Below are positions 8,287-17,366 of a DNA stretch of 42,720 nucleotides, one piece after another (positions within the stretch are counted from its first letter, which is position 1; each line of letters starts with the position of its first letter). A program made the position numbers and the translations under genes. Origin of the DNA: Shinella sp. (GTDB lineage: Bacteria; Pseudomonadota; Alphaproteobacteria; Rhizobiales; Rhizobiaceae); the NCBI GenBank assembly GCA_003248775.1, contig QFQX01000053.1:1-42720 (forward strand), written 5' to 3'. Below the pieces are notes generated by a model, which had not been told where the DNA came from, did not search any database, and saw only the letters and a program-made list of their open reading frames with translations.

Positions 8287-10554
8287 TCAGAGAGGAATAT
8301 TGTTATCCGCTGCGAATTTTACGAGCAGGTCGCGCAGCGGCTGTTGCGAGTGATGGTCGTCCAGCGCAGGCTCCAGCAGCTCCGACAGCTTGGCGATGTC
8401 GAGCCCCAGCAGCATTGCCTTGATCGGACCGATCGCCGTCGGCGACATCGAGATCGACCGGAAGCCGATCCCAAGCAGCGCCATGGCCGAAATCGGCTTG
8501 CCCGCCATCTCGCCGCAGAGCGTCACCGGCGTCTGGTAGCGCTCGCTGGCCCGAACGATGTCCCTGAGTATCCTCAGGAACGGCCGCCCAAGCACGTCGA
8601 AACGATCTGATACCCGCGCATTGCCGCGATCGACCGCCATCGAGAACTGGAACAGGTCGTTCGATCCAACGGACACGAAGTCGACTTCCTCCATCAGCTC
8701 GTCGAGCTGCCAGAGAAGGGCCGGAACTTCGAGCATCGCGCCGAATTGCAGCTTCTTCGGAAGAAGATGGCCGAACTTCGAGAGATGCTGAACCTCCTTC
8801 TGCATCAGCTCGCGTACCGCCCGGATTTCCGCCACCTCCGTCACCATCGGCAGCATCATCTTGAGTTCGGCGCCTGCCGCAGCCTTCAGCAGAGCGCGCA
8901 ACTGTGTGCGCAGGAGACCGGGCCGGTCGAGTGACAGGCGGATCGCCCGCCAGCCAAGCGCCGGATTTTCTTCCTCGTGGCCACGGAAATAGGAAACAAC
9001 CTTGTCGCCGCCGATATCGAGCGTACGGAACGTGACAGGCCGCCCGGCCGCCTGCTTCAGAACGCTGCGATAAAAGCTCTCCTGCTCCTCGCCCTTCGGC
9101 ATGGTGGAAGCGATCATGAACTGCAGTTCGGTCCGGAACAGGCCGATGCCTTCCGCGCCGGAATCGGCAAGCTGAGGCAGGTCGACCAGAAGGCCGGCAT
9201 TCATCTGCAGCTTGATGCGCTTTCCGTCCCGGGTAACCGGTTCGATATCCCGCAACGCACGGAACTGTTCCTGCCGCCGGGCGCGCAGCTTGACCTTTTC
9301 CTCATAGGCCTTCTGCAGGTCGGCCATCGGGCGGACATGTACCTTGCCGTCGTCACCATCGATGATGACAGGATCTCCGTTTTCGGCAAGCGCCACGGCA
9401 CCCGCCGCCTGCCCGACCACGGCAATGCCCATGGCGCGCGCAACAATGACCACATGGCTGGTCACCGCGCCTTCTTCGAGCACCAGTCCGCGCAGGTTGG
9501 CGCGCGGGTAATCCAGAAGCTCCGCAGCCCCCATTGCACGAGCGAAGATGATCGCATCCGCCGGGAATCCGTCTGCGACGGTGCGCGGCGAAAAGCCGGT
9601 CAGTTGCCGAAGAAGCCGGTTCGCCAGATCGTCGAAATCGTGCATGCGCTCGCGCAGATAGGGATCCGTCAGGCGGATCATCCGCGCCTTGGTGTCGCTC
9701 TGCACCTTTTCGACAGCCGCCTCAGCCGTCAGGCCGTTGTGGATCGCCTCTTCCATGCGGCGCACCCAGCCCTGGTCATGCGCGAACATGCGGTAGGTCT
9801 CGAGCACCTCGCGATGCTCGCCTTCCATCGAAACCTCCCGGCGGGACAGCATGTCGTCGATGGAAAGCCTGAGCGAGCCGATCGCATCGGCGAGACGGCG
9901 GATTTCCTTCTCGCTATCCTCATTAAGAAGATTCGTGACGACGATGCGGGGTTCATGCAGCACGACATGACCGAGGCCGATGCCTTCGGAATAGCTGTCT
10001 CCATCGATCGTGACGGCGCGCGTCAGATCGAGTTCGAGCCCTGGGCGGGTGATCTTCTTCAGTTCGCCGGTCGCGATCATCTCGGCCAGCACCATGGCGG
10101 TGGTTTCGAGCGCTTCAAGCTCGTCCTCCCGATAGTTGCGCTGTGCCTTGTTCTGAACGACGAGAACGCCCAAACTGCGGCCGGCGCGAAGAATCGGCAC
10201 GCCGAGGAAGGAATGATAGATTTCCTCGCCCGTCTCCGGCAGGTAGCGGAAGGCGGGATGCGCCTGGGCATCGGACAGATTGAGAGGTTGCGCCGAAGCG
10301 GCGATCGTACCGACGAGACCCTGCCCCATCTTGAGTTGAGCAAGATGCACGGCCTGCTTGTTGAGACCTTCGGTGGCGTAAAGTTCGAGAACACCGTCAG
10401 CTCTGAGCACGTAGACGGAACACACTTCCGCAACCATGTTGCTCGCGATCTGGCGAACAATCTGGTCAAGCCGTTCCTGCGGCTCCAGCGGTTCCGCCAT
10501 AAGTTCGCGCAACCGCTTGAGGAGGACGCGTGGACCCGCGGAAAGGTCTCTCAT
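8287..10554 (-). CDS. ptsP: Phosphoenolpyruvate-protein phosphotransferase PtsP (EI-Ntr)
   Basis: First enzyme of the nitrogen phosphotransferase relay: it takes phosphate from PEP and passes it to NPr, then EIIA-Ntr, a regulatory rather than sugar-transport pathway. The 755-residue protein has an N-terminal GAF domain (about 20-165), the enzyme I N-terminal swivel domain with the phospho-histidine region EEGAVTSHVVIVAR (His 367), and the PEP-binding barrel (FRTLDIGGDK, GIGLFRTE, and CGEMAG near the end). I chose the ATG at 10554 (MRDLSAG): GGGAG is 10 bases upstream, whereas it is only 1 base from the ATG at 10563. lysC precedes it on the same strand; prfA follows. Confidence 0.95.
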   Translation of the reverse strand: MRDLSAGPRVLLKRLRELMAEPLEPQERLDQIVRQIASNMVAEVCSVYVLRADGVLELYATEGLNKQAVHLAQLKMGQGLVGTIAASAQPLNLSDAQAHPAFRYLPETGEEIYHSFLGVPILRAGRSLGVLVVQNKAQRNYREDELEALETTAMVLAEMIATGELKKITRPGLELDLTRAVTIDGDSYSEGIGLGHVVLHEPRIVVTNLLNEDSEKEIRRLADAIGSLRLSIDDMLSRREVSMEGEHREVLETYRMFAHDQGWVRRMEEAIHNGLTAEAAVEKVQSDTKARMIRLTDPYLRERMHDFDDLANRLLRQLTGFSPRTVADGFPADAIIFARAMGAAELLDYPRANLRGLVLEEGAVTSHVVIVARAMGIAVVGQAAGAVALAENGDPVIIDGDDGKVHVRPMADLQKAYEEKVKLRARRQEQFRALRDIEPVTRDGKRIKLQMNAGLLVDLPQLADSGAEGIGLFRTELQFMIASTMPKGEEQESFYRSVLKQAAGRPVTFRTLDIGGDKVVSYFRGHEEENPALGWRAIRLSLDRPGLLRTQLRALLKAAAGAELKMMLPMVTEVAEIRAVRELMQKEVQHLSKFGHLLPKKLQFGAMLEVPALLWQLDELMEEVDFVSVGSNDLFQFSMAVDRGNARVSDRFDVLGRPFLRILRDIVRASERYQTPVTLCGEMAGKPISAMALLGIGFRSISMSPTAIGPIKAMLLGLDIAKLSELLEPALDDHHSQQPLRDLLVKFAADNNIPL

Positions 10555-10584
10555 CGCCGGCATACTCCCGAATACATCGTTGGT

Positions 10585-10603
10585 CGGGCGGTCTCGCCGC
10601 CCG
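10585..10603 (-). other. GC-rich hairpin between lysC and ptsP
   Basis: Perfect 7-bp all-GC stem (10585-10591 with 10597-10603) and a 5-base loop. No T run follows on either strand, so it is not a typical intrinsic terminator. It would form in the lysC-ptsP transcript 31 bases before the ptsP start. Confidence 0.45.
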
Positions 10604-10644
10604 CGGGGTCAGACCGGCGAGGATGGCGATTCCGCTTTATGGAA

Positions 10645-11919
10645 TCAATTCTTATCGAGGCCGTAGCAGGAATGCAAAGTCCGAACTGCGAGTTCCGCAT
10701 AAGGACCGTCGATCAGGATCGAAATCTTGATTTCAGAGGTGGTGATGGCCTTGATGTTGATGCCCTTTTCGGCAAGCGACCGGAAGGCGGTGGCAGCAAC
10801 GCCGGCATGGCTGCGCATGCCGATGCCGATGACCGAAACCTTGACCAGCCCCTTTTCGCTCTGGGCGACATCGAAACCGATCTTCTCCTTGTGTTCGGAG
10901 AGCACTGCAAGCGCCTTGTCCACATCACCGGAAGGCACCGTGAAGGTCATGTCAGTCTTGGAGCCATCCTCGGAGATATTCTGGACGATCATGTCGACAT
11001 TGATGTGCGCCTCGGCCAGCGGGCCGAAGATGGCAGCGGAAACGCCCGGACGGTCGGCGAGCCGACGCAGCGAGATCTGCGCTTCATCCTTGGCGTAGGC
11101 AATACCGGTGACGACTTCCTGTTCCACGATCTCATCCTCATCGCAAATCAATGTGCCGGGCGGGTTCAAAAGATCGCCCATGCCCGGCGCATCGGGATCT
11201 TCGAAGCTCGAGCGCACGAAAGTGCGCACCTTGTGGACCATGGCGAGCTCGACCGAGCGCACCTGCAGCACCTTTGCGCCGAGCGAGGCCATTTCGAGCA
11301 TTTCCTCGAAGGCGACCTTCTTCAGGCGGCGAGCCTTCGGCTCGATGCGGGGGTCTGTGGTATAGACGCCATCGACATCCGTGTAGATGTCGCAACGATC
11401 GGCCTTGACGGCTGCAGCAATCGCCACGGCCGAGGTGTCGGAGCCGCCGCGACCGAGCGTCGCGATGCGGTTGTCCGGACCGATGCCCTGGAAACCGGCG
11501 ACGACCGCCACCTGACCTTCGCCCATGCGGCGAATGATATCGGAGCCGTCGATTTCCTGAATGCGCGCCGCGCCATGGGCGTTATCGGTCTTGATCGCGA
11601 TCTGCCATCCCTGCCAGGAGCGGGCATTTACGCCGATCGACTGAAGCGCAATGGCCAGGAGACCCGACGTCACCTGTTCGCCCGAGGCGACGATGGCGTC
11701 ATATTCGCGAGCGTCATAAAACGGTGATGCAGCACCGGCAACTTTCGGCATGTTCTGCACCCAATCGACGAGCTCGTTGGTCTTGCCGGACATGGCCGAG
11801 ACGACGACCGCCACCTCGTGGCCGGCATCGACCTCGCGTTTGACATGCCGGGCAACATTGTAGATGCGTTCGAGATTGGCGACGGAGGTCCCGCCGAATT
11901 TCATCACGATGCGTGCCAT
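10645..11919 (-). CDS. lysC: Aspartate kinase
   Basis: A 424-residue monofunctional aspartokinase: ATP-dependent phosphorylation of aspartate, first step toward lysine, threonine, methionine and diaminopimelate. The kinase domain opens with KFGGTSV and contains SAMSGKTNEL and GRGGSDTSAVAIAA; two C-terminal ACT domains (from about residue 265) should bind feedback-inhibiting amino acids. The start at 11919 (MARIVMKFGG) is the family's usual one; about 36 codons of open frame upstream are unrelated. The gene is divergent from lpiA across 295 bases and is followed by ptsP after a GC-rich hairpin. Confidence 0.96.
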   Translation of the reverse strand: MARIVMKFGGTSVANLERIYNVARHVKREVDAGHEVAVVVSAMSGKTNELVDWVQNMPKVAGAASPFYDAREYDAIVASGEQVTSGLLAIALQSIGVNARSWQGWQIAIKTDNAHGAARIQEIDGSDIIRRMGEGQVAVVAGFQGIGPDNRIATLGRGGSDTSAVAIAAAVKADRCDIYTDVDGVYTTDPRIEPKARRLKKVAFEEMLEMASLGAKVLQVRSVELAMVHKVRTFVRSSFEDPDAPGMGDLLNPPGTLICDEDEIVEQEVVTGIAYAKDEAQISLRRLADRPGVSAAIFGPLAEAHINVDMIVQNISEDGSKTDMTFTVPSGDVDKALAVLSEHKEKIGFDVAQSEKGLVKVSVIGIGMRSHAGVAATAFRSLAEKGINIKAITTSEIKISILIDGPYAELAVRTLHSCYGLDKN

Positions 11920-12214
11920 TGCCTTGACCGTATGCCCTTGCCATGCGCCGGAAGTCCGGCAAAAAATGTTGCGCCCCGTAAGGCTCGTCGGTGCGGCGCT
12001 TTTAGCGAATAAGCGAAGCGGGTGCAACGCCCGTTTCGAACTGGACGGTACGCTTCTGCAGCTCCTGCTTCAAAAGGCGAAACCCGGTTCGACAGCCGCC
12101 ATAATTTGGCGCAATTTGCGGTGACAAGCATGCCGCCCGCGGGTTAACAACCGAATGGAAATGGCGGGAGCCGGTTTTGCAGGACGCAACCGCTCACGGA
12201 CCGGAACGAGGATC

Positions 12215-14836
12215 ATGAGTTCACGCGCAATAGAGGACGGGGCAACCTTGACACCCGCGGAAACCGAAGAGACGATCGACCGACGCTACGGTCGGCTGGC
12301 CCGCTATGCAAAACCGCTGATGGCACTGCTGACGGTTTTCGTCTTCGCGCTGGTGGGTTTTGCAATATACAGGCTGACGGAAGAGGTAAGCTATGACGAT
12401 GTCATCCGCGGCCTTACCGGCACCAGCCCCGGATCGATACTCCTGGCCGTATTCTTCACCGCCCTGAGCTTTGCCACCCTGTGTCTCTATGACTGGAACG
12501 CTCTTTCCTTCATTGGCAAGAAGCGACCGCTCGGCGAAGTGGCGCTAACCGCCTTCAGCGCCTATGCCGTCGGCAATGTCGCGGGCTTCGGGGCGCTTTC
12601 GGGCGGCGCGATCCGCTACAGGGCTTACGCACGCGCCGGCCTCGCTCCGGACGAGATTGCCCGCGTCATCGCATTCGTGACGATTTCCTTCTCGCTCGGC
12701 CTGACGGTGATCACCGCACTCGCGCTGATCCCGATGTCGCCGGAGATCGCCCCGCTTGTCGGACTGGATCCCGTCTGGCTGCAGTCGGTTGCCGTTCTTA
12801 TCCTCGCGGGTCTTGGCCTCGCCTTCGTCATCGCCCGCGTCAGCCGCAACACCGCCCTCGGCTCCATCTTCCGCTTTGTCGATACGCGCACGCTCTCGCG
12901 TCAGTTCCTCGTCACCGTTCTCGACATCGCCTTTTCCGCCTCGGTGGTCTATGCGCTGCTTCCGGCCGGCGCCGCGATCTCCTGGCCAGCCTTTTTCGCA
13001 ATCTACGCAGTCGCCATCGGCCTCGGCATCGTCAGCCATGTGCCCGCCGGCATCGGCGTGTTCGAAACGGTCATGGTGGCAGCCCTCGGCGGCCAGGTCG
13101 GCACCGACCAGATCCTTGCCGCACTCATTGCCTACCGGCTCATCTATTACGTCCTGCCGCTGCTGATCGCCATCGTTCTGGTCACCGTCACGGAACTGCG
13201 CCACATCGCCGACAGGAAGCTGCCGGCAGGCATGGTGCGAACAGGCGCCCGTCTGGCACCCCTGCTGCTGGCCACGCTGACGTTCATTCTCGGCGCCATG
13301 CTGATCGTATCGAGCGTCACCCCGGCACCAAGTGACAACCTTGAATTCCTGTCCGGTTTCCTGCCTCTTCCGATTGTCGAGGGTGCCCATTTTCTGGCAA
13401 GCCTCACGGGCCTCCTGCTCGTCATCGCGGCGCGTGGCCTGTCCCAGCGGCTGGATGGGGCTTGGTGGGCTACCTTCATTGCCGCAAGCACAGCTCTTGT
13501 GCTTTCCCTGCTGAAGTCCGTGGCCGTCATCGAAGCATCCATGCTGGGCGTCCTCCTTTTCGGTCTTTTCGTAAGCCGTAGACTGTTCGTGCGGCCGGCC
13601 TCGCTTTTCCGTCAGGCGCTAACATCTTCCTGGCTGCTCGCCATTGCCGTGCTATGCATCGGCGCCGTGGTGGTCATGCTGTTCGTCTATCGCGATGTCG
13701 ATTACAGTCATGATCTGTGGTGGCAATTCGAATTCGAAGCGGACGCTCCCCGCTCATTGCGCGCCATGCTGGCGCTCACCATCCTGTCGTCCACGCTCGC
13801 GCTTTTCGGCCTCTTGCGCCCCGCTTCCCTGCCGGTTGCGCCATCGGATCCGGATGCCGTCGCGAAAGCCGTCGCCATCGTCGCCACCCAGGATGTCGCG
13901 GACGCCAATCTCGTTCGTACCGGTGACAAGGCGGTGATGTTCTCACCGGACGGCGACGCCTTCATCATGTATGGCAAGCAGGGACGTTCCTTCATCGCCT
14001 TTCTCGACCCGGTCGGGCCACGCAAGGCCCGTGCGGAACTCGTCTGGCAATTCGTGGAAACAGCGCGCGCTGCCGGCTGCCGCGCCGTTTTCTATCAGGC
14101 CTCCCCTGCCCTCTTGCCCGCCATAGCCGATGCCGGCATGCAGGCCTTCAAGCTTGGCGAGAGCGCGCTCGTCGATCTCGAGCGCTTCGACCTCAAGGGC
14201 GGGCGCTGGGCGACACTGCGCCAGACGGCAACCCGAGCCGAACGCGACGGCCTGAGCTTCGAGATCGTTCCGGTCGAACAGGTTCCCACAATTCTGGAAG
14301 ATCTCCGCGCCGTATCCAACGCCTGGCTGGACGAGCATAACGCCAAGGAAAAGGGCTTTTCGCTCGGCACTTTCACCGACGAATACATGCTGAAACAACC
14401 GGTCGCGCTGCTGCGTTTCGAAGGACGGATCGTCGCCTTCGCCAACATGCTGCTGACCGACACGAAGGAAGAGGCATCCATCGACCTCATGCGCTTCGCC
14501 CCCGATGCACCGAAGGGTGCGATGGATCTGCTTTTCGTAAAACTGCTCACCGAGTTGAGAAACGAGGGTTACAGGCACTTCAACCTCGGCATGGCGCCAC
14601 TGGCCGGCCTCTCTCGCCGCGAAGTGGCTCCCGCCTGGGATCGCATCGCCAACACATTTTTCGAGCACGGCGAGCGCTACTACAACTTCAAGGGACTGCG
14701 GGCCTTCAAATCGAAGTTCCATCCCGAGTGGCAACCGCGCTATCTTGCGGTATCCGGCGGCCTCAACCCAATCATTGCATTGCTCGATGCAACTCTCCTG
14801 ATCGGCGGCGGATTGAAAGGCGTAGTAAAGAGATGA
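12215..14836 (+). CDS. lpiA: Lysyl-phosphatidylglycerol synthase/flippase (LpiA, MprF family)
   Basis: An 873-residue bifunctional membrane protein. The N-terminal half (about 30-530) is a chain of hydrophobic segments of the MprF flippase type. It includes GAIRYRAYARAGL and SHVPAGIGVFE, typical of the UPF0104-like core. The soluble C-terminal domain (about 545-860) is the tRNA-dependent lysyltransferase fold, with DPVGPRKAR, IDLMRFAPDAPKGAMD, YRHFNLGMAPLAGL and FKSKFHPEWQPRYL. It moves lysine from Lys-tRNA to phosphatidylglycerol and lowers the negative charge of the membrane. The ATG at 12215 has GAGG close upstream and is preferred over an in-frame ATG at 12155. It overlaps acvB by 4 bases, as in the acid-induced lpiA-atvA operon of Rhizobium tropici. 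Confidence 0.93.
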   Translation: MSSRAIEDGATLTPAETEETIDRRYGRLARYAKPLMALLTVFVFALVGFAIYRLTEEVSYDDVIRGLTGTSPGSILLAVFFTALSFATLCLYDWNALSFIGKKRPLGEVALTAFSAYAVGNVAGFGALSGGAIRYRAYARAGLAPDEIARVIAFVTISFSLGLTVITALALIPMSPEIAPLVGLDPVWLQSVAVLILAGLGLAFVIARVSRNTALGSIFRFVDTRTLSRQFLVTVLDIAFSASVVYALLPAGAAISWPAFFAIYAVAIGLGIVSHVPAGIGVFETVMVAALGGQVGTDQILAALIAYRLIYYVLPLLIAIVLVTVTELRHIADRKLPAGMVRTGARLAPLLLATLTFILGAMLIVSSVTPAPSDNLEFLSGFLPLPIVEGAHFLASLTGLLLVIAARGLSQRLDGAWWATFIAASTALVLSLLKSVAVIEASMLGVLLFGLFVSRRLFVRPASLFRQALTSSWLLAIAVLCIGAVVVMLFVYRDVDYSHDLWWQFEFEADAPRSLRAMLALTILSSTLALFGLLRPASLPVAPSDPDAVAKAVAIVATQDVADANLVRTGDKAVMFSPDGDAFIMYGKQGRSFIAFLDPVGPRKARAELVWQFVETARAAGCRAVFYQASPALLPAIADAGMQAFKLGESALVDLERFDLKGGRWATLRQTATRAERDGLSFEIVPVEQVPTILEDLRAVSNAWLDEHNAKEKGFSLGTFTDEYMLKQPVALLRFEGRIVAFANMLLTDTKEEASIDLMRFAPDAPKGAMDLLFVKLLTELRNEGYRHFNLGMAPLAGLSRREVAPAWDRIANTFFEHGERYYNFKGLRAFKSKFHPEWQPRYLAVSGGLNPIIALLDATLLIGGGLKGVVKR

Positions 14837-16200
14837 TGAAGACGATGCTGATGAAGACCACTGCCGCGCTTTCACTTGTGGCGACCCTTTCCGCCCCGAC
14901 TTTAGCTGACGACGCAAAGTTCGATACCGGCATGATCCCCGCGCCGCTGATCCTGATGCCGGATGGCACGCCGCAGGCTGTCATCTTCCTGCTGTCGGAC
15001 GCCCCGGGTTGGCAGGACAAGGATCAGAAGGAAGCCGAGCGGCTGAACGGCAACGGCGCGATCGTCATCGGCATCGATACGCCGAAATACCTCGCATCAC
15101 TCGCCAAGGACACCGACGACTGCATCTATACGGTCTCCGACATCGAATCGCTCAGTCATCAGGTCCAGCGCAAGGCCGGCAACGCCTCCGTCCTGCAGCC
15201 TATCGTTGCCGGAAGCGGACTAGGCGGCACCATGGCGCTGGCGATCCTCGCGCAGACACCACAGGCGACCATCGGCCAGACGCTCGCCGTTGATCCCCAA
15301 GCGGGCATTCCTCTTCAGAAGGAACTCTGCACACCGGCCGAAAAGACGGCACAGGGCGACCGCATGATTTACGGCCTGACGGACGGTGAACTGCCGGATC
15401 CGGCAACCGTGGTGCTGACCCCCGCCGCTCCCTCCGACGGGCGAGACCACGTAACCGCACTGGTCAGCAAGCACTCCGACATCGATGTACGAGACGGCAA
15501 TGACGTCGCCGACACCACATTCAGCGCCACGCTGGACGAGCTGGTGGCCGCCGAAAGCCAGACGGAATCTCCGCTCGGACTGCCGCTTTCAATCCTCGAC
15601 GCCACCCCGGCCAAGGATACGATGGCGATCATCTATTCCGGCGACGGTGGCTGGCGCGATATCGACCGTGAGCTTGCCGGTTTCCTGCAGAAGGACGGCA
15701 TACCGGTCGTCGGTGTCGATTCACTTCGCTATTTCTGGTCAGCGCGGACTCCAGCGGAGACATCGGCCGACCTCGAGCGCATCATTCATGCCTACAAGAA
15801 GCGCTGGAACGTGCGCCACGTCCTGCTGATCGGCTATTCCTTCGGCGCGGATATCCTGCCGGCGAGCTACAACGGCCTGACGGACAAAGCGAAGGGAAGC
15901 GTCATCCAGATGAGCTTGCTCGGCCTATCCCACGAAATCGACTGGGAAATCTCTGTATCCGGCTGGCTTGGAACCGGCGGCGGCTCGGGAGCCGGGGACC
16001 CCATCGATGACATCCGGAAAATCGATCCGAAGATCGTCCAGTGCCTCTACGGAGCCGATGATGACGAGGACGCCTGCCCGGCCCTCAAGGGAAGCCCCGT
16101 GGAGATCGCCCAGCTCGAGGGCGGCCACCATTTCGACGGTGACTATGAAGCCTTGGCGAAGCTGGTGGTTGATGGCCTGAGCAGACGCCTCGGCAACTGA
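14833..16200 (+). CDS. acvB: AcvB/VirJ-family periplasmic lysyl-phosphatidylglycerol hydrolase
   Basis: A 455-residue exported protein with a clear signal peptide (cleavage likely after ...SAPTLA, about residue 25). The C-terminal half is a VirJ-type alpha/beta hydrolase: nucleophile S336 in GYSFG and a histidine at H432/H433, with an acidic loop (YGADDDED) before it. Agrobacterium AcvB has been reported to hydrolyse lysyl-PG and to be needed for virulence, so it opposes the enzyme encoded just upstream. The N-terminal half seems to be a second, degenerate copy of the same fold, with GSGLG (127-131) where GxSxG should be. The start overlaps the lpiA stop (ATGATGA); a second ATG at 14836 is equally possible. 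Confidence 0.9.
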   Translation: MMKTMLMKTTAALSLVATLSAPTLADDAKFDTGMIPAPLILMPDGTPQAVIFLLSDAPGWQDKDQKEAERLNGNGAIVIGIDTPKYLASLAKDTDDCIYTVSDIESLSHQVQRKAGNASVLQPIVAGSGLGGTMALAILAQTPQATIGQTLAVDPQAGIPLQKELCTPAEKTAQGDRMIYGLTDGELPDPATVVLTPAAPSDGRDHVTALVSKHSDIDVRDGNDVADTTFSATLDELVAAESQTESPLGLPLSILDATPAKDTMAIIYSGDGGWRDIDRELAGFLQKDGIPVVGVDSLRYFWSARTPAETSADLERIIHAYKKRWNVRHVLLIGYSFGADILPASYNGLTDKAKGSVIQMSLLGLSHEIDWEISVSGWLGTGGGSGAGDPIDDIRKIDPKIVQCLYGADDDEDACPALKGSPVEIAQLEGGHHFDGDYEALAKLVVDGLSRRLGN

Positions 16201-16211
16201 CTACCGGCCTA

Positions 16212-16296
16212 GTTTGAAGCATAATCCGACCGGAGTGAAACGAGGATCGATAAGATTATGCTTCAAACAAAAGGGCTTGGAGTGCCGATCTGATTC
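16212..16296. repeat. RIME-like palindromic intergenic repeat, copy A
   Basis: Contains a perfect 15-bp inverted repeat (16212-16226 with 16254-16268), then a stretch matching half of a second palindrome (about 16280-16296). Positions 16219-16296 match 22330-22407 in inverted orientation with a single mismatch (16279). The double-palindrome design resembles the rhizobial intergenic mosaic elements described as RIME. It sits between the convergent acvB and SH3 genes. Its second palindrome is truncated compared with copy B. Confidence 0.8.
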
Positions 16297-16332
16297 AATG
16301 CCGCCATCCTTTTGATTGCTCGGAAGTCAGGA

Positions 16333-17070
16333 TTAATCGCTGCCTTCACGTCCGCATTCCGGTGATCCCGGGATGACGCATCTCCGGTGAGATACACCGT
16401 CTTCGCGAGGCGGTCGGGCCTGCTCGGCGCGAGGCGGACGAGCCTGTTCAGCACGCGGAGGACGGGGCTGCTCAGCCCGCGGCGGCGGGCGGTTCCTGTC
16501 ATTGTCCTGTCGCGGTGGCGGACGATTGCCCCAGTCGTTGTTGTTATCGTTCCAGTCACGGCGCGGCGGCGGGCGATCCCAGCCACCGTTGTCATAATAA
16601 GGGTCGTAGCGCGGCGGACGCGGACGGTTGTTCCAGTCGTTGCCATACTGCGGAGGACGCGGTCGATAATCGTCACCCCGCCAGCGGTCGCGGTCCCGAT
16701 AGAAATCGCGGTCCCGGTAGTAGCGGCCCCAGTAATTGTCGATCGAGAACGTGACGGACGGGATGCCGAGCGGACGATAGTATTCGGGACCGACATAGAC
16801 CCGCCGCTGGGAATAGAGCGCCTGCAGATAGGTGCCCGATACCCAACCCCGGTAGCCGGCGTAGGAAACGTCGCACCAGTTGGCAGACTGCATGCAGCCC
16901 TGGATATCGACGCGCGCACCATAGGGGATGACAATGACGGCCGGATAGCGCGTGCTCGGTCCTGACCGCATGTTAACGTTGGCGGTGGAAAAGGCGGGTG
17001 CCGCCTCCGCGACTGCCGGGATGACGATTGCCGCCAGCAGTCCCGCCGCCAGAATTGACAGTTTTTTCAT
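16333..17070 (-). CDS. Secreted SH3-domain protein with Arg/Pro-rich repeat tail
   Basis: A 245-residue protein. A signal peptide (1-23, ending AVAEA) is followed by one bacterial SH3 domain (about 25-85), with the NVNMRSGPSTRYP opening and the GWVSGTYLQ ending of the family. The rest is a low-complexity tail rich in Arg, Pro, Asn, Asp and Tyr, including three near-identical RAEQxRPP units (about 202-222). Bacterial SH3 domains usually bind cell-wall peptides, so a periplasmic or envelope role is likely. The ATG at 17070 has AGGAG about 10 bases upstream. The last 20 residues look unlike the tail and may come from repeat-derived DNA next to copy A. Confidence 0.85.
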   Translation of the reverse strand: MKKLSILAAGLLAAIVIPAVAEAAPAFSTANVNMRSGPSTRYPAVIVIPYGARVDIQGCMQSANWCDVSYAGYRGWVSGTYLQALYSQRRVYVGPEYYRPLGIPSVTFSIDNYWGRYYRDRDFYRDRDRWRGDDYRPRPPQYGNDWNNRPRPPRYDPYYDNGGWDRPPPRRDWNDNNNDWGNRPPPRQDNDRNRPPPRAEQPRPPRAEQARPPRAEQARPPREDGVSHRRCVIPGSPECGREGSD

Positions 17071-17366
17071 TCAGGTAGCTCCTCGGGTCCCCTTTTCGGG
17101 GGTTTTATTTCCTGACGCTTCAACGCTCGGACTGGCTAGCATGTTCCGCCTTTTCGGCGGCATTGCGGCAAAATGCTGGCACTGTCAGCAGCTGCAACTT
17201 ATGCGGCACCAGCGCTCCTTGGCCGGATAGAGCGTCTCGGTCTTGTTCTAGAAAATCCCGCATGAATGGATCTTGAACGACTTCCAATAGCGCTCGCGTA
17301 TCCGGCCCTTGACTTTGGCACCCGATCGTCCGACTTGAATTGCCAGAAGCCTAGGAGATCCGGTTC

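Noticed and set aside
8977..11727. Long plus-strand open frame across ptsP and lysC (916 codons)
   Set aside because: It runs antisense across two intact conserved genes and the gap between them, with no recognisable domain.
17089..17106. CCCC-TTTTC-GGGGG-TTTT as a plus-strand terminator
   Set aside because: The stem is only 4 bp and no plus-strand gene ends there; it lies in the leader of the SH3 gene.
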